Shown: one piece after another, positions 11,472 to 21,381 of the stretch
How the letters are laid out: each line of letters begins with the position of its first letter
Numbering within the stretch: the stretch's first letter is position 1
NCBI RefSeq assembly: GCF_000621725.1
Contig: NZ_JHXM01000010.1
Location: 62,001-126,000, forward strand
Length of the DNA stretch: 64,000 bases
Direction of reading: 5' to 3'
Origin: Xylanibacter brevis ATCC 19188
Lineage (GTDB): Bacteria; Bacteroidota; Bacteroidia; Bacteroidales; Bacteroidaceae
The notes under the pieces: model-generated
Told to the model about the DNA's origin: nothing
Database searches by the model: none
The model's input: only the letters and a program-made list of their open reading frames with translations
Program-made: the position numbers and the translations under genes

Positions 11472-13487
11472 ATGAAAAGATTCGCTCTTATTAGCTTGTT
11501 GGCTACGATCGTTGTCACCAGTATCTGGGGACAGATGATGGATCCTGTCCATTTCAGTTCTCAGCTTAATATGTTGGAAAACGACGAGGCCGAGATTGTA
11601 TTCACGGCAACTGTCGATGATGGATGGCACGTTTATTCTACTGATTTGGGAAATGATGGTCCTGTTTCTGCTTCGTTCAATGCCGTTAAAATGGATGGTG
11701 TTGAAACTGTTGGTAAATTGAAACCTCGTGGTCATGTGATCAAACAGTATGATAAGATGTTTGATATGGAGTTGCGCTTTTTTGAGAAAAAAGCCACTTT
11801 TGTACAGAAGGTTCGTTTCACAAAACCACAATATACGATCGATTGCTATCTGGAGTATGGCTCATGCAACGATGAGATGTGTATGCCTCCTTCTCAGGCT
11901 GAATTTAAGAAGAGTGGTCGCGTGACTCTCTCTGCTCAGCCTGTAGATCAAGCTCAGCAGGGTGAGGCAGTGGATTCTATACCTGAAGTCGTAGAGCTAC
12001 AGGCTGACTCTGTTGCCGCAGCGCCTGTCGATTCTGCTTTCTCGGCTCTTTGGGAACCCGCTTCTCTGCAGAATGATGGTGCTAACGAGACTCCGTCTTC
12101 TTTGTTCTATATCCTGTTGATGGGCTTTGTTGGCGGTCTGCTGGCGGTCTTGATGCCCTGCATTTGGCCTATTATCCCTATGACCGTATCTTTCTTCTTG
12201 AAGCGTGCTAAGACTGATAAGAAGAAAGGTATCCGTGATGCGATTACATATGGTTTAAGTATCATCGTGATTTATTTGGGTATGGGACTCCTTGTGACGG
12301 CTTTCTTCGGAAGTGATACACTTAATGCGATGTCAACCAATGCCGTCTTCAACGTGTTCCTGTTCCTGTTGTTGGTGATATTCGCTCTGTCGTTCTTTGG
12401 ATGGTTTGAAATCAAGTTGCCTGGTTCATGGGCTGATAAGGTTGACTCGAAGGCTTCCGAGACCAGTGGTTTGCTGTCTATCTTCCTGATGGCTTTCACC
12501 TTGGTATTGGTGTCTTTCTCTTGTACGGCTCCTATTATTGGATTGCTCCTCGTAGAGACTACCACCAGTGGCAACTGGCTGGCACCTGCTCTTGGCATGT
12601 TTGGTTTCGCCTTTGCCTTGGCCTTGCCCTTCACCCTGTTCGCACTGTTCCCCACATGGTTGAAGCAGGCTCCCCGCTCTGGCTCATGGATGACCACGCT
12701 GAAGGTGGTACTCGGCTTCGTTGAGTTGGCCTTCGCTTTGAAGTTCTTGTCAGTGGCTGACCTGGCTTATGGATGGCACATCCTCGATCGTGAGGTCTTC
12801 CTCTCGCTCTGGATTGTGATCTTCTCTTTGCTCGGTGCTTACCTCTGTGGCTGGCTCAAGTTTCAGGAAGACGAGGTTGGTGGCGATTTGAATAAGCCCA
12901 TGCCCGTGATCTGCATCGTGGGTGGACTTGTATCGTTTGCATTCGCCGTTTATATGATTCCCGGTCTCTGGGGTGCTCCCTGTAAGGCCGTCAGTGCCTT
13001 CGCTCCTCCTATTAATACACAGGACTTCAATCTTAATAATAAGGTGGTAGAGGCTAAATACACCGATTATGAGGCCGGTATGGCTGCTGCTCGCCAGCAA
13101 GGTAAGCCCGTGTTCCTCGATTTTACTGGGTTTGGTTGTGTGAATTGTCGTAAGATGGAGGCTGCCGTATGGACAGATCCTCGTGTAGCCGACAAGTTGA
13201 CCAACGACTATATTCTCATTTCTCTCTTCGTGGACGACAAGACTCCGCTGGCTGAGCCTATGGAGGTTACCGACGATCAAGGAAACACTAAGACTCTCCG
13301 CACCGTTGGCGCCAAGTGGAGCTATCTGCAGAGTCATAAGTTCGGTGCCAATGCGCAGCCTTACTATGTCATCCTCGACCCCGTTACGGCTCAGCCCCTC
13401 AGTGGCAGTCGTGCCTATGACGAGGATGTTGCCGCCTACCTCCAGTTCCTGGATGGTGGACTGGATCGATACCGACAGGGGCAATAA
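11472..13487 (+). CDS. dsbD: Thiol:disulfide interchange protein DsbD
   Basis: Inner-membrane reductase that moves electrons from cytoplasmic thioredoxin to periplasmic thiols; 671 residues. A signal peptide (1-20) leads to an N-terminal periplasmic domain with C132 and C137 (SCNDEMC). A membrane domain of about eight segments (roughly 205-490) carries the redox cysteines C230 (MPCIWPIIP) and C351 (SFSCTAPIIG). A C-terminal thioredoxin-like domain has CVNC at 556-559. All three Cys pairs are present, so electron relay should be complete. It has its own promoter and flanking terminators, and it sits unusually between rpsJ and rplC. Confidence 0.93.
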   Translation: MKRFALISLLATIVVTSIWGQMMDPVHFSSQLNMLENDEAEIVFTATVDDGWHVYSTDLGNDGPVSASFNAVKMDGVETVGKLKPRGHVIKQYDKMFDMELRFFEKKATFVQKVRFTKPQYTIDCYLEYGSCNDEMCMPPSQAEFKKSGRVTLSAQPVDQAQQGEAVDSIPEVVELQADSVAAAPVDSAFSALWEPASLQNDGANETPSSLFYILLMGFVGGLLAVLMPCIWPIIPMTVSFFLKRAKTDKKKGIRDAITYGLSIIVIYLGMGLLVTAFFGSDTLNAMSTNAVFNVFLFLLLVIFALSFFGWFEIKLPGSWADKVDSKASETSGLLSIFLMAFTLVLVSFSCTAPIIGLLLVETTTSGNWLAPALGMFGFAFALALPFTLFALFPTWLKQAPRSGSWMTTLKVVLGFVELAFALKFLSVADLAYGWHILDREVFLSLWIVIFSLLGAYLCGWLKFQEDEVGGDLNKPMPVICIVGGLVSFAFAVYMIPGLWGAPCKAVSAFAPPINTQDFNLNNKVVEAKYTDYEAGMAAARQQGKPVFLDFTGFGCVNCRKMEAAVWTDPRVADKLTNDYILISLFVDDKTPLAEPMEVTDDQGNTKTLRTVGAKWSYLQSHKFGANAQPYYVILDPVTAQPLSGSRAYDEDVAAYLQFLDGGLDRYRQGQ

Positions 13488-13512
13488 TAACTTTAGTTTT
13501 TAGTGAAAATAC

Positions 13513-13542
13513 AAGGGCAAGGGATTTTTCCTTGCCTTTTTT
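13513..13542 (+). terminator. Terminator after dsbD
   Basis: GGCAAGG (13516-13522) pairs with CCTTGCC (13530-13536), followed by a T run, about 25 bp after the dsbD stop. Confidence 0.8.
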
Positions 13543-13640
13543 CATTCTTTTAGATGATTCCAAAATGATGAAATATACCTTTTTGGTATTGTTGAATAGT
13601 TAAACTTTCATAAAAGTTGGCATTTTGGAGGTACGTGGTC

Positions 13641-13671
13641 TTTGAGATTCCATATAATATTTGTACCTTTG
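13641..13671 (+). promoter_or_regulatory. Main promoter of the rplC-rplQ cluster
   Basis: TTTG (13641-13644), 19 bp, then TACCTTTG (13664-13671) is a near-perfect Bacteroidota promoter. It is the only strong promoter seen upstream of the S10/spc gene run. Confidence 0.8.
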
Positions 13672-13868
13672 CACCCGCAAAAAGTGGTCGTTGCGCTGGC
13701 TATAAGCTATCAATACACTGAAAAAGAGCAGTTTAACCTTATCCAAAGTATGGTGGTGGGCTGTGTCTCTTTTTGTGCGTATATAAAATAGTAGTCGCAA
13801 AACGATGCTTTGAAAAGATAGTAACAAAACTTATTTATAACTCATTTATTTAAATTATTAAAACTGAA
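13672..13868 (+). promoter_or_regulatory. Long structured leader of rplC
   Basis: About 190 nt of untranslated leader. A stem pairs AAAAAGAGCAG (13721-13731) with CTGTGTCTCTTTTT (13761-13774) around a G-rich loop (TATGGTGGTGGG). Long leaders on r-protein operons often bind a product such as L4. That this leader does so is inference. It does not resemble a riboswitch I recognise. Confidence 0.4.
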
Positions 13869-14483
13869 ATGCCAGGATTATTAGGAAGAAAAATCGGAAT
13901 GACATCCGTTTTCAGTGCCGACGGTAAGAATGTACCGTGCACTGTTATCGAAGCTGGTCCTTGCGTTGTGACACAGGTTAAGACCGTAGAGAAGGATGGT
14001 TACAAGGCCGTTCAGCTCGCATTCGGTGAGAAGAAAGAGAAGAATACCACCAAAGCGATGATGGGTGTCTTCAAGAAAGCCGGCACAACACCAAAGGCCC
14101 ACTTGGCCGAGTTCAAGTTTGATGAGGACTACAACTTAGGTGATACTCTCACCGTAGAGCTTTTCGCTGATGCAGAGTTCGTAGACGTTGTAGGTACATC
14201 AAAAGGTAAGGGATTCCAGGGCGTTGTTAAACGTCACGGTTTCGGTGGTGTAGGTCAGAGCACTCACGGTCAGGACGACCGTCTGCGTAAGCCAGGTTCT
14301 ATCGGTGCTTGTTCTTACCCCGCAAAGGTATTCAAGGGTATGCGCATGGGTGGCCACATGGGATGTGATCGTGTGACAACTCAGAACTTGAAAGTGTTAA
14401 AGGTGATTCCGGAGCACAACCTCCTCCTCGTGAAGGGTAGCTGCGCTGGTTGCAATGGTTCAACTGTATTAATTGAGAAGTAA
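13869..14483 (+). CDS. rplC: 50S ribosomal protein L3
   Basis: L3, an early assembly protein near the peptidyl transferase centre; 204 residues. It starts with the typical [15 protein letters not shown] and contains the conserved central loop ([24 protein letters not shown] region) that reaches towards the active site. It is the first gene after the strong promoter at 13641-13671. rplD starts 2 bp after its stop, implying translational coupling. Confidence 0.98.
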   Translation: MPGLLGRKIGMTSVFSADGKNVPCTVIEAGPCVVTQVKTVEKDGYKAVQLAFGEKKEKNTTKAMMGVFKKAGTTPKAHLAEFKFDEDYNLGDTLTVELFADAEFVDVVGTSKGKGFQGVVKRHGFGGVGQSTHGQDDRLRKPGSIGACSYPAKVFKGMRMGGHMGCDRVTTQNLKVLKVIPEHNLLLVKGSCAGCNGSTVLIEK

Positions 14484-14485
14484 AG

Positions 14486-15115
14486 ATGGAAGTTAGTGTA
14501 TTGAATATCAACGGTCAGGAGACCGGAAGAAAGGTGGTTCTGAATGACGCCATCTTCGCAGTTGAGCCTAACGATCACGTCATCTATCTGGACGTAAAGC
14601 AGTACATGGCCAACCAGCGCCAGGGTAACGCTAAGTCAAAGGAACGTAGCGAGATTAGCGGTTCTACACGCAAGCTCGGTCGTCAGAAAGGCGGCGGCGG
14701 TGCTCGTCATGGTGATATCAACTCACCTCTGCTGCGTGGTGGTGGTCGCGTGTTCGGTCCTACACCTCGTGACTATGGATTCAAGCTGAATAAGAAGGTG
14801 AAGGCTCTTGCTCGTAAGTCTGCTCTGACTTACAAGGCTCAGGAGAATGCAATTGTTGTACTTGAGGACTTCGATTTCGAGGCACCCAAGACCAAGGAAA
14901 TGGCTAACATTGCAAAGAACCTGAAGGTAGACGGCAAGAAGTTGCTCTTCGTTTTGCCCGAGGCTAGCAAAAATGTATATCTGTCTGCTCGCAACCTGCA
15001 GAAGACCGAGGTTCTCGAGGCTTCTAAGGTTAACACCTATAAGGTGCTGAACGCAGATGTACTGGTGATTACTGAAAAATCACTCGAGACAATCGACGGA
15101 ATCTTAAACAAGTAA
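14486..15115 (+). CDS. rplD: 50S ribosomal protein L4
   Basis: L4, 209 residues, lines the peptide exit tunnel. The conserved tunnel loop is visible as [18 protein letters not shown]. In proteobacteria L4 represses its own operon; the long leader upstream of rplC makes a similar role possible but untested here. It is tightly packed between rplC and rplW (16 bp). Confidence 0.97.
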   Translation: MEVSVLNINGQETGRKVVLNDAIFAVEPNDHVIYLDVKQYMANQRQGNAKSKERSEISGSTRKLGRQKGGGGARHGDINSPLLRGGGRVFGPTPRDYGFKLNKKVKALARKSALTYKAQENAIVVLEDFDFEAPKTKEMANIAKNLKVDGKKLLFVLPEASKNVYLSARNLQKTEVLEASKVNTYKVLNADVLVITEKSLETIDGILNK

Positions 15116-15131
15116 AAAGGATACAACAGAT

Positions 15132-15428
15132 ATGGCATTTATCGTAAAACCACTGGTCACTGAGAAGATGACCAAGATCACGGAGAAGCAGCCTAACCGC
15201 TATGGTTTCGTTGTACGTCCTGAGGCTAACAAGCTTGAGATTAAGAAGGAAGTCGAGGCAATGTACAACGTAACGGTTGAGGATGTAAACACAATCCGTT
15301 ATGCAGGTAAGCGCAGTCAGCGCTACACGAAGGCAGGTCTCGTGAAGGGACAGAAGAATGCCTTCAAGAAGGCTATTGTCACTCTGAAAGAGGGTGAGGA
15401 AATTGATTTTTACAGCAATATTGATTAA
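15132..15428 (+). CDS. rplW: 50S ribosomal protein L23
   Basis: L23, 98 residues, at the tunnel exit, the docking site for trigger factor and signal recognition particle. The N-terminal [10 protein letters not shown] motif and the [10 protein letters not shown] segment are typical. It sits in the standard L4-L23-L2 order, 5 bp before rplB. Confidence 0.96.
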   Translation: MAFIVKPLVTEKMTKITEKQPNRYGFVVRPEANKLEIKKEVEAMYNVTVEDVNTIRYAGKRSQRYTKAGLVKGQKNAFKKAIVTLKEGEEIDFYSNID

Positions 15429-15433
15429 TAGAA

Positions 15434-16261
15434 ATGGCAGTACGTAAATTAAAGCCCGTAACTCCGGGTCAAAGACACAAAATTATTGGCACGTTCGAGG
15501 ATATTACTGCATCCGTGCCAGAGAAGTCTCTCGTTTACGGTAAGCGTTCAACCGGTGGTCGAAACAACACCGGTAAGATGACCGTTCGCTACATGGGTGG
15601 CGGCCACAAGAAGAAGTATCGTCTGATCGACTTCAAGCGAGAGAAAGATGGTGTTCCTGCTGTAGTAAAGACAATCGAGTACGATCCTAACCGTTCAGCT
15701 CGCATTGCTCTGCTCTACTATGCAGATGGTGAAAAACGTTACATTATTGCTCCTAATGGACTGCAGGTTGGTACGACTCTGATGTCTGGAGCTGAGGCAG
15801 CACCTGAGATTGGTAACGCCCTTCCGCTCGCCAACATCCCCGTAGGTACGGTAGTTCACAACATTGAGCTCCGTCCTGGACAGGGTGCTCTGCTCGTTCG
15901 TTCGGCAGGTAATTTTGCTCAGTTGACTTCTCGCGAAGGAAGCTACTGCGTGATTAAGCTCCCCTCAGGAGAGACACGTAAGGTGCTTTCTGCTTGTAAG
16001 GCTACCGTAGGTGCTGTGGGTAACTCTGACCACGCGCTGGAGGCATCAGGTAAGGCTGGTCGCTCTCGCTGGTTGGGACGTCGTCCTCACAACCGTGGTG
16101 TTGTTATGAACCCCCACGATCACCCAATGGGTGGTGGTGAAGGCCGTCAGTCTGGTGGACACCCACGTTCACGTAAGGGTCTGTACGCTAAGGGTCTGAA
16201 GACACGTGCACCTAAGAAGCTTTCAAACAAGTACATCATTGAAAGAGCTAACAAGAAGTAA
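15434..16261 (+). CDS. rplB: 50S ribosomal protein L2
   Basis: L2, 275 residues, needed for subunit joining and peptidyl transfer. The C-terminal signature [17 protein letters not shown] contains the conserved histidine close to the active centre. RNA-binding motifs around GRRPHNRG and [15 protein letters not shown] are intact. It has the usual length and position before rpsS. Confidence 0.98.
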   Translation: MAVRKLKPVTPGQRHKIIGTFEDITASVPEKSLVYGKRSTGGRNNTGKMTVRYMGGGHKKKYRLIDFKREKDGVPAVVKTIEYDPNRSARIALLYYADGEKRYIIAPNGLQVGTTLMSGAEAAPEIGNALPLANIPVGTVVHNIELRPGQGALLVRSAGNFAQLTSREGSYCVIKLPSGETRKVLSACKATVGAVGNSDHALEASGKAGRSRWLGRRPHNRGVVMNPHDHPMGGGEGRQSGGHPRSRKGLYAKGLKTRAPKKLSNKYIIERANKK

Positions 16262-16283
16262 ACAAGAAATCAAGAGTTAAATT

Positions 16284-16550
16284 ATGAGTCGTTCATTAAA
16301 GAAAGGTCCTTATATCAACGTTGCTCTCGAGAAGAAAGTTCTCGCTATGAATGAGAGCGGCAAGAAGAACGTCGTAAAGACTTGGGCCAGAGCATCAATG
16401 ATTTCCCCCGATTTCGTGGGACACACTGTTGCAGTTCATAACGGTAACAAATTTATCCCTGTTTACATTACTGAGAACATGGTAGGTCACAAGCTCGGTG
16501 AGTTCGCACCCACACGTCGCTTCGGTGGTCACGCCGGTAATAAGAAGTAA
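16284..16550 (+). CDS. rpsS: 30S ribosomal protein S19
   Basis: S19, 88 residues, in the 30S head with S13. It begins [11 protein letters not shown] and includes [26 protein letters not shown] conserved blocks and the end [18 protein letters not shown]. It is followed by a 46-bp spacer of repeated GAATTA words before rplV. Confidence 0.98.
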   Translation: MSRSLKKGPYINVALEKKVLAMNESGKKNVVKTWARASMISPDFVGHTVAVHNGNKFIPVYITENMVGHKLGEFAPTRRFGGHAGNKK

Positions 16551-16596
16551 TGCCCCAGGGTGAATTAAGAATTAAAAATTAGAATTAAGAATTACA

Positions 16597-17004
16597 ATGG
16601 GAGCAAGAAAACATATTAAGGCTGAAGAAAGAAAAGCAGCTCTTAAGACACAGTATTTTGCAAAGCTGAAAGGCTGTCCTTCTTCTCCACGCAAGATGCG
16701 TTATGTCGTTGATATGATTCGCGGCATGGAGGTGAACCGCGCACTTGGTGTGCTGCGCTTCTCAAAGAAGGCTGCTGCAGCTGATGTGGAGAAGCTTCTC
16801 CGCTCAGCTATTAATAACTGGGAGCAGAAGAACGATCGCAAGGCTGAAGCTGGCGAACTGTTCATCACTCGCGCCTTCGTTGACGAGGGTGTTACACTGA
16901 AGCGCATGCGTCCCGCACCTCAGGGTCGTGGCTATCGCATCCGCAAGCGCAGTAACCACGTCACTCTGTTTGTTGACGCTAAAACTAACGACGTAAAAGA
17001 ATAA
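16597..17004 (+). CDS. rplV: 50S ribosomal protein L22
   Basis: L22, 135 residues, with a beta-hairpin loop that lines the exit tunnel. The family core [21 protein letters not shown] and the hairpin [19 protein letters not shown] are intact, with no insertion of the macrolide-resistance type seen. The N-terminus ([17 protein letters not shown]) is longer than in E. coli, as is common in Bacteroidota. rpsC follows 4 bp later. Confidence 0.97.
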   Translation: MGARKHIKAEERKAALKTQYFAKLKGCPSSPRKMRYVVDMIRGMEVNRALGVLRFSKKAAAADVEKLLRSAINNWEQKNDRKAEAGELFITRAFVDEGVTLKRMRPAPQGRGYRIRKRSNHVTLFVDAKTNDVKE

Positions 17005-17008
17005 TAGA

Positions 17009-17746
17009 ATGGGACAGAAAGTAAATCCAATTAGCAACCGTCTGGGTATCGTTAGAGGTTGGGAGTCAAACTGGTTCGGTGGTAAGGACTTCGGAGACAA
17101 CCTGGTTGAAGACCAGAAGATCCGTAAGTATCTCAACGAGCGTTTGGCTAAGGCTAGCGTTTCGAAGATCTTCATCGAGCGCACACTGAAGCTGATTACC
17201 ATTACTATTTGCACGGCTCGTCCGGGTATCGTCATTGGTAAAGGTGGACAGGACGTCGATAACTTGAAGGACGAGCTGAAGAAGCTCTTCGACAAGGACG
17301 TTCAGATCAATATTTTCGAAGTTAAGCGTCCAGAGCTGGATGCCACAATCGTTGCCACAAACATCGCTCGCCAGATCGAGGGCAAGATTGCTTATCGTCG
17401 TGCTATCAAGCAGGCTATTGCTAACACAATGCGCGCTGGTGCCGAGGGTATCAAGGTTCAGATCTCAGGACGTCTGAATGGTGCAGAAATCGCACGTAGC
17501 GAGATGCTGAAAGAGGGTCGTACTCCTCTGCACACTTTCCGTGCTGACATCGATTTCTGCCAGGCAGAAGCTCTTACCAAGGTAGGACTGCTGGGTATCA
17601 AGGTTTGGATTTGCCGTGGCGAAATCTACGGTAAGGTAGACCTCACTCCTAACTTCTCTCAGGAGAAGCAGCAAGGTGGCCGTAACAACGGCGGTAACAA
17701 TGGTGGCCGTAAGTTCCGTGGTGGTAAGAAGAATAATAACCGTTAA
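17009..17746 (+). CDS. rpsC: 30S ribosomal protein S3
   Basis: S3, 245 residues, at the mRNA entry channel. The KH domain carries the [17 protein letters not shown] motif. The C-terminal domain contains [16 protein letters not shown]. The final 25 residues form a Gly/Asn/Arg/Lys-rich low-complexity tail that probably contacts RNA. Standard position between rplV and rplP. Confidence 0.98.
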   Translation: MGQKVNPISNRLGIVRGWESNWFGGKDFGDNLVEDQKIRKYLNERLAKASVSKIFIERTLKLITITICTARPGIVIGKGGQDVDNLKDELKKLFDKDVQINIFEVKRPELDATIVATNIARQIEGKIAYRRAIKQAIANTMRAGAEGIKVQISGRLNGAEIARSEMLKEGRTPLHTFRADIDFCQAEALTKVGLLGIKVWICRGEIYGKVDLTPNFSQEKQQGGRNNGGNNGGRKFRGGKKNNNR

Positions 17747-17763
17747 AAGAAAGAGAAGCTATC

Positions 17764-18192
17764 ATGTTACAGCCAAAGAGAGTAAGATATAGAAGACCTC
17801 AAGACGGACGTGGCAATAAAGGCAACGCCCACAGAGGTACGACATTGGCTTTCGGTTCTTTCGGCATTAAGACTCTTGATGCTAAATGGATTGACAGCCG
17901 TCAGATTGAGGCAGCTCGTGTTGCCATCAACCGTTACATGAACCGTGAAGGTCAGGTATGGATCCGCATCTTCCCCGACAAACCCATCACTCGCAAACCT
18001 GCTGACGTCCGAATGGGTAAAGGTAAGGGTGATCCCGCAGGATGGGTTGCACCTGTGACTCCAGGCCGTATCCTCTTCGAGGTAGAGGGCGTTCCCTTCG
18101 ATGTGGCTAAAGAGGCTCTGCGTCTCGGTGCCCAGAAGCTGCCCGTAAAGACCAAGTTTGTTGTAAGACGTGACTACGATAAAAACGCTTAA
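17764..18192 (+). CDS. rplP: 50S ribosomal protein L16
   Basis: L16, 142 residues, contacts the A-site tRNA elbow. The start [16 protein letters not shown] and the conserved [16 protein letters not shown] region, which carries the residues near the hydroxylated arginine of E. coli, are present. rpmC starts 5 bp downstream. Confidence 0.98.
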   Translation: MLQPKRVRYRRPQDGRGNKGNAHRGTTLAFGSFGIKTLDAKWIDSRQIEAARVAINRYMNREGQVWIRIFPDKPITRKPADVRMGKGKGDPAGWVAPVTPGRILFEVEGVPFDVAKEALRLGAQKLPVKTKFVVRRDYDKNA

Positions 18193-18197
18193 TTAGT

Positions 18198-18392
18198 ATG
18201 AAGACGAAGGAAATTAAGGAACTCGAGACCAAGGAATTGGCCGAGCGCATTGAGACTGAGGTTGCCAAGTTCAACCAGATGAAGTTCAATCACAACGTCA
18301 CTCCGCTGGAGAACCCCTCACTGATTAAGGCTGCACGTCGTGACATTGCACGCATGAAGACGGAGCTCCGTCAGAGAGAACTTAACAAATAA
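18198..18392 (+). CDS. rpmC: 50S ribosomal protein L29
   Basis: L29, 64 residues, beside the tunnel exit. It is a helical hairpin with the N-terminal [16 protein letters not shown] and the C-terminal [16 protein letters not shown] pattern usual for the family. The stop is 2 bp before the first possible rpsQ start. Confidence 0.95.
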   Translation: MKTKEIKELETKELAERIETEVAKFNQMKFNHNVTPLENPSLIKAARRDIARMKTELRQRELNK

Positions 18393-18394
18393 CA

Positions 18395-18661
18395 ATGGTC
18401 CAGATGGAAACAAGAAATTTAAGAAAGACAAGACAGGGTGTCGTTATCAGCAACAAAATGGATAAAACCATTGTTATCGCTGCTAAGTTCAAGGAGAAGC
18501 ACCCTATTTATGGTAAGTTCGTCCAGAAGACGAAGAAGTACCATGCACATGATGAGAAGAATGAGTGCCAGGTAGGTGATACCGTACTCATTATGGAAAC
18601 CCGCCCTCTGTCAAAGACAAAGCGCTGGAGATTAGTACAAATCGTTGAAAAAGCTAAGTAA
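18395..18661 (+). CDS. rpsQ: 30S ribosomal protein S17
   Basis: S17, 88 residues if started at 18395 (MVQMETRN), or 85 from the ATG at 18404 (METRNLRKT), which matches the usual family start better. Both are in frame and neither has a Shine-Dalgarno sequence. The OB-fold core with [18 protein letters not shown] and the ending [16 protein letters not shown] are typical. The start choice is the only uncertainty. Confidence 0.95.
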   Translation: MVQMETRNLRKTRQGVVISNKMDKTIVIAAKFKEKHPIYGKFVQKTKKYHAHDEKNECQVGDTVLIMETRPLSKTKRWRLVQIVEKAK

Positions 18662-18663
18662 AT

Positions 18664-19029
18664 ATGATACAGACAGAATCAAGACTTACAGTAGCTGATA
18701 ACAGCGGCGCACGCGAGGCTCTCTGCATCCGCGTGTTGGGTGGTACCCGCCGCCGCTATGCCAGCGTAGGTGATGTGATCGTTGTTGCTATCAAGAACGC
18801 TATCCCTACGAGTGACGTGAAAAAGGGTGCAGTATCAAAGGCTCTGATTGTTCGCACAAAGAAGGAAATTCGTCGCCCCGATGGTTCTTATATCCGTTTC
18901 GACGACAATGCCTGTGTTCTGCTGAACAATGCTGGTGAGCTTCGCGGTAGCCGTATCTTCGGCCCTGTAGCCCGTGAGCTTCGTGCAGTTAACATGAAGG
19001 TTGTATCTTTGGCACCTGAGGTTCTTTAA
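18664..19029 (+). CDS. rplN: 50S ribosomal protein L14
   Basis: L14, 121 residues, at the subunit interface. It starts [19 protein letters not shown] and ends with [11 protein letters not shown] and a VVSLAPEVL tail. This is the first gene of the classical spc group. It continues directly from rpsQ (2 bp), so S10 and spc groups form one unit here. Confidence 0.98.
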   Translation: MIQTESRLTVADNSGAREALCIRVLGGTRRRYASVGDVIVVAIKNAIPTSDVKKGAVSKALIVRTKKEIRRPDGSYIRFDDNACVLLNNAGELRGSRIFGPVARELRAVNMKVVSLAPEVL

Positions 19030-19049
19030 CATTAAAAGATTTAAAAGTA

Positions 19050-19367
19050 ATGAGCAAGTTACATATCAAGAAAAACGATACCGTCATGGTTCTGGCCGGT
19101 GAGGACAAGGGCAAGACTGGTAAGGTGCTGAAGGTCTTGGTAGAAAAGCAGCGTGCTATTGTTGAGGGTATCAACTACGTCAACAAGAGCACAAAGCCCA
19201 GCGCCAAGAATCCTCAGGGTGGCTTCGAGAAGGTTGAGGCTCCCATCCATATTTCTAATTTAAGTCTGATCGACCCGAAGAGCGGTAAGGCTACTCGCGT
19301 TGCTATCAAGCACGAGGGTAAGAACGTAATTCGTGTTGCCAAAAAGTCAGGAGAGGAGATTAAGTAA
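19050..19367 (+). CDS. rplX: 50S ribosomal protein L24
   Basis: L24, 105 residues, assembly initiator with a KOW motif ([20 protein letters not shown]). The stop codon overlaps the rplE start by one base (TAATG), a sign of translational coupling. Length and conserved ending are normal. Confidence 0.97.
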   Translation: MSKLHIKKNDTVMVLAGEDKGKTGKVLKVLVEKQRAIVEGINYVNKSTKPSAKNPQGGFEKVEAPIHISNLSLIDPKSGKATRVAIKHEGKNVIRVAKKSGEEIK

Positions 19368-19921
19368 TGAATACAGCACAACTTAAGAAGACCTATGCTG
19401 AGCAGATTGCTCCAGCATTGATGAAGCAGTTCAACTATAGTTCTGCTATGCAGATTCCTGTCCTGAAGAAGATCGTCATCAACCAGGGTCTGGGTGATGC
19501 TACTCAGGATAAGAAGATTATTGAGGTGGCTATCAACGAGATTTCTACCATCACTGGTCAGAAAGCTGTGGCTACCTACTCTAAGAAGGATATCGCTAAC
19601 TTCAAGCTTCGTAAGAAGATGCCTATCGGCGTAATGGTTACACTGCGTCGTGAGCGCATGTACGAGTTCTTGGAGCGTCTGGTTCGCATCGCTCTGCCTC
19701 GTATTCGTGACTTCAAGGGTATCGAGAGTAAGTTCGATGGTCGTGGTAACTACACACTGGGTATCCAGGAGCAGATTATCTTCCCCGAGATCAATATCGA
19801 TTCAGTAGATCGCATCCAGGGTATGAACATCACCTTCGTTACAACGGCTAAGACCGACGAGGAAGGTTATGCTCTGCTGAAGGCTTTCGGTCTCCCATTC
19901 AAGAACGCTAAAAACGATTAA
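19367..19921 (+). CDS. rplE: 50S ribosomal protein L5
   Basis: L5, 184 residues, binds 5S rRNA and contacts P-site tRNA. Family blocks include [15 protein letters not shown], the [23 protein letters not shown] region and the [11 protein letters not shown] motif. The start overlaps the rplX stop. Confidence 0.98.
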   Translation: MNTAQLKKTYAEQIAPALMKQFNYSSAMQIPVLKKIVINQGLGDATQDKKIIEVAINEISTITGQKAVATYSKKDIANFKLRKKMPIGVMVTLRRERMYEFLERLVRIALPRIRDFKGIESKFDGRGNYTLGIQEQIIFPEINIDSVDRIQGMNITFVTTAKTDEEGYALLKAFGLPFKNAKND

Positions 19922-19926
19922 GAGAT

Positions 19927-20229
19927 ATGGCAAAAGAATCAATGAAAGCTCGCGAAGTGAAGCGTGCTAAGCTCGTTGCCCGTTATGCTGAGAAGCGTGC
20001 TTCTCTGAAGAAGATCATCGCCACCAGCGAAGACGCTGCAGAGGCTTACGAGGCTGCTCGCAAGCTGCAGGCTATCCCCAAGAACGCTAACCCCATCCGT
20101 CTGCACAACCGCTGCAAGATTACGGGCCGTCCCAAAGGATACATGCGCCAGTTCGGTCTCTCTCGTATTCAGTTCCGTGAGATGGCATCAAGCGGTCTGA
20201 TTCCTGGAGTGAAGAAGGCAAGCTGGTAA
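19927..20229 (+). CDS. rpsN: 30S ribosomal protein S14 (zinc-free type)
   Basis: S14, 100 residues, the long form without the CxxC zinc ribbon: only one Cys is left, in [19 protein letters not shown]. The ending [11 protein letters not shown] is typical. An unusually long, structured gap (139 bp) separates it from rpsH. Confidence 0.97.
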   Translation: MAKESMKAREVKRAKLVARYAEKRASLKKIIATSEDAAEAYEAARKLQAIPKNANPIRLHNRCKITGRPKGYMRQFGLSRIQFREMASSGLIPGVKKASW

Positions 20230-20249
20230 TAGGCTAAGGAAATAAACTG

Positions 20250-20285
20250 TTGGCATTGGTTGTTTTAATAACAGCCAATGGCCAA
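20250..20285 (+). promoter_or_regulatory. Hairpin in the rpsN-rpsH spacer
   Basis: A 15-bp stem with one bulge pairs 20250-20264 with 20270-20285 around a 5-nt loop. A second small hairpin (TCGGG/CCCGA, 20333-20347) precedes the rpsH start. There is no T tract after the first. S8 represses the spc operon in E. coli, so this could be a regulatory or processing site; that is inference. Confidence 0.5.
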
Positions 20286-20368
20286 TAGTTAAAGGCCTTC
20301 ATGCAAACGAAGAGATTTTTTATTTAATATTGTCGGGGGAGTCCCGATTAATTAAACAATTTTATTTT

Positions 20369-20764
20369 ATGACAGATCCAATAGCAGATTTTCTGACGAG
20401 GTTGAGAAACGCAATCATGGCTCATCACCGTGTTGTTGAAGTACCAGCTTCAAACTTGAAGAAGGAGATTACTAAGATCCTCTTCGAGAAAGGCTACATT
20501 CTGAACTACAAGTTCATCGAGGATGGCCCTCAGGGTACTATCAAGGTTGCTTTGAAGTACGACCCTGTAACAAAAGAGAACGCCATCAAGTTCTTGAAAC
20601 GTGTGTCAACACCAGGTCTTCGTAAGTACACTGGTTACAAAGACATGCCGAGAGTAATTAACGGACTGGGTATCGCAATCTTATCCACGTCTAAAGGTGT
20701 AATGACAGACAAAGAGGCCGCACAGCAGAAGATTGGCGGTGAGGTTCTTTGCTACGTTTATTAA
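20369..20764 (+). CDS. rpsH: 30S ribosomal protein S8
   Basis: S8, 131 residues, binds helix 21 of 16S rRNA. The start MTDPIADFLTRLRNA at 20369 is the family start. An in-frame ATG 39 bp upstream (20330) would add 13 residues lying in the leader hairpin and is rejected. The C-terminal STSKGVMTDKEAAQQKIGGE block is intact. S8 is the classical autorepressor of this operon, and the hairpin region upstream is a possible target. Confidence 0.97.
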   Translation: MTDPIADFLTRLRNAIMAHHRVVEVPASNLKKEITKILFEKGYILNYKFIEDGPQGTIKVALKYDPVTKENAIKFLKRVSTPGLRKYTGYKDMPRVINGLGIAILSTSKGVMTDKEAAQQKIGGEVLCYVY

Positions 20765-20778
20765 TTGGAGGATAGCAT

Positions 20779-21348
20779 ATGTCAAGAATAGGAAAATTGC
20801 CAATTAGTATTCCCGCTGGCGTTACTGTAGCACAGGATAAGGACGGCGTAGTAACCGTTAAGGGTCCCAAGGGCGAGCTTTCACAGAAAGTCGACAAGTC
20901 GATTCTCGTAAAGATTGAAGATGGTCACGTTACCTTCGAAATCGATGAGAAAAGTCCCGTGAATATCAAACAGAAGCAGGCTTTCCACGGCCTCTATCGT
21001 GCACTCGTCAACAATATGGTTGTTGGTGTAAGCGAGGGCTACAAGAAGGAGATGGAGCTTGTTGGTGTTGGTTACCGTGTTTCTAACCAGGGTAACGTTA
21101 TTGAGTTTGCGCTGGGCTATACACACCCCATTTTCATTCAGCTTCCTAAGGAAGTTAAGGTTGAGACCAAGTCAGAGCGTAACCAAAACCCTCAGATCGT
21201 TCTTGAGAGTGCCGACAAGCAGCTGCTCGGTCTTATCTGCGCAAAGATTCGTTCGTTCCGCAAGCCTGAGCCTTACAAAGGAAAGGGTATTTTGTTCAAG
21301 GGTGAAGTTATCCGTCGTAAGTCGGGTAAGTCAGCTTCAGCTAAGTAA
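20779..21348 (+). CDS. rplF: 50S ribosomal protein L6
   Basis: L6, 189 residues, near the factor-binding site. It begins MSRIGKLPISIPAGV and ends with EPYKGKGILFKGEVIRRKSGKSA. A GGAGG sequence at 20767-20771, seven bases before the ATG, is a good Shine-Dalgarno match, which is unusual in this phylum. Confidence 0.98.
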   Translation: MSRIGKLPISIPAGVTVAQDKDGVVTVKGPKGELSQKVDKSILVKIEDGHVTFEIDEKSPVNIKQKQAFHGLYRALVNNMVVGVSEGYKKEMELVGVGYRVSNQGNVIEFALGYTHPIFIQLPKEVKVETKSERNQNPQIVLESADKQLLGLICAKIRSFRKPEPYKGKGILFKGEVIRRKSGKSASAK

Positions 21349-21381
21349 TCTTATTAATTAATGCTTAACATTTAAAAGATT

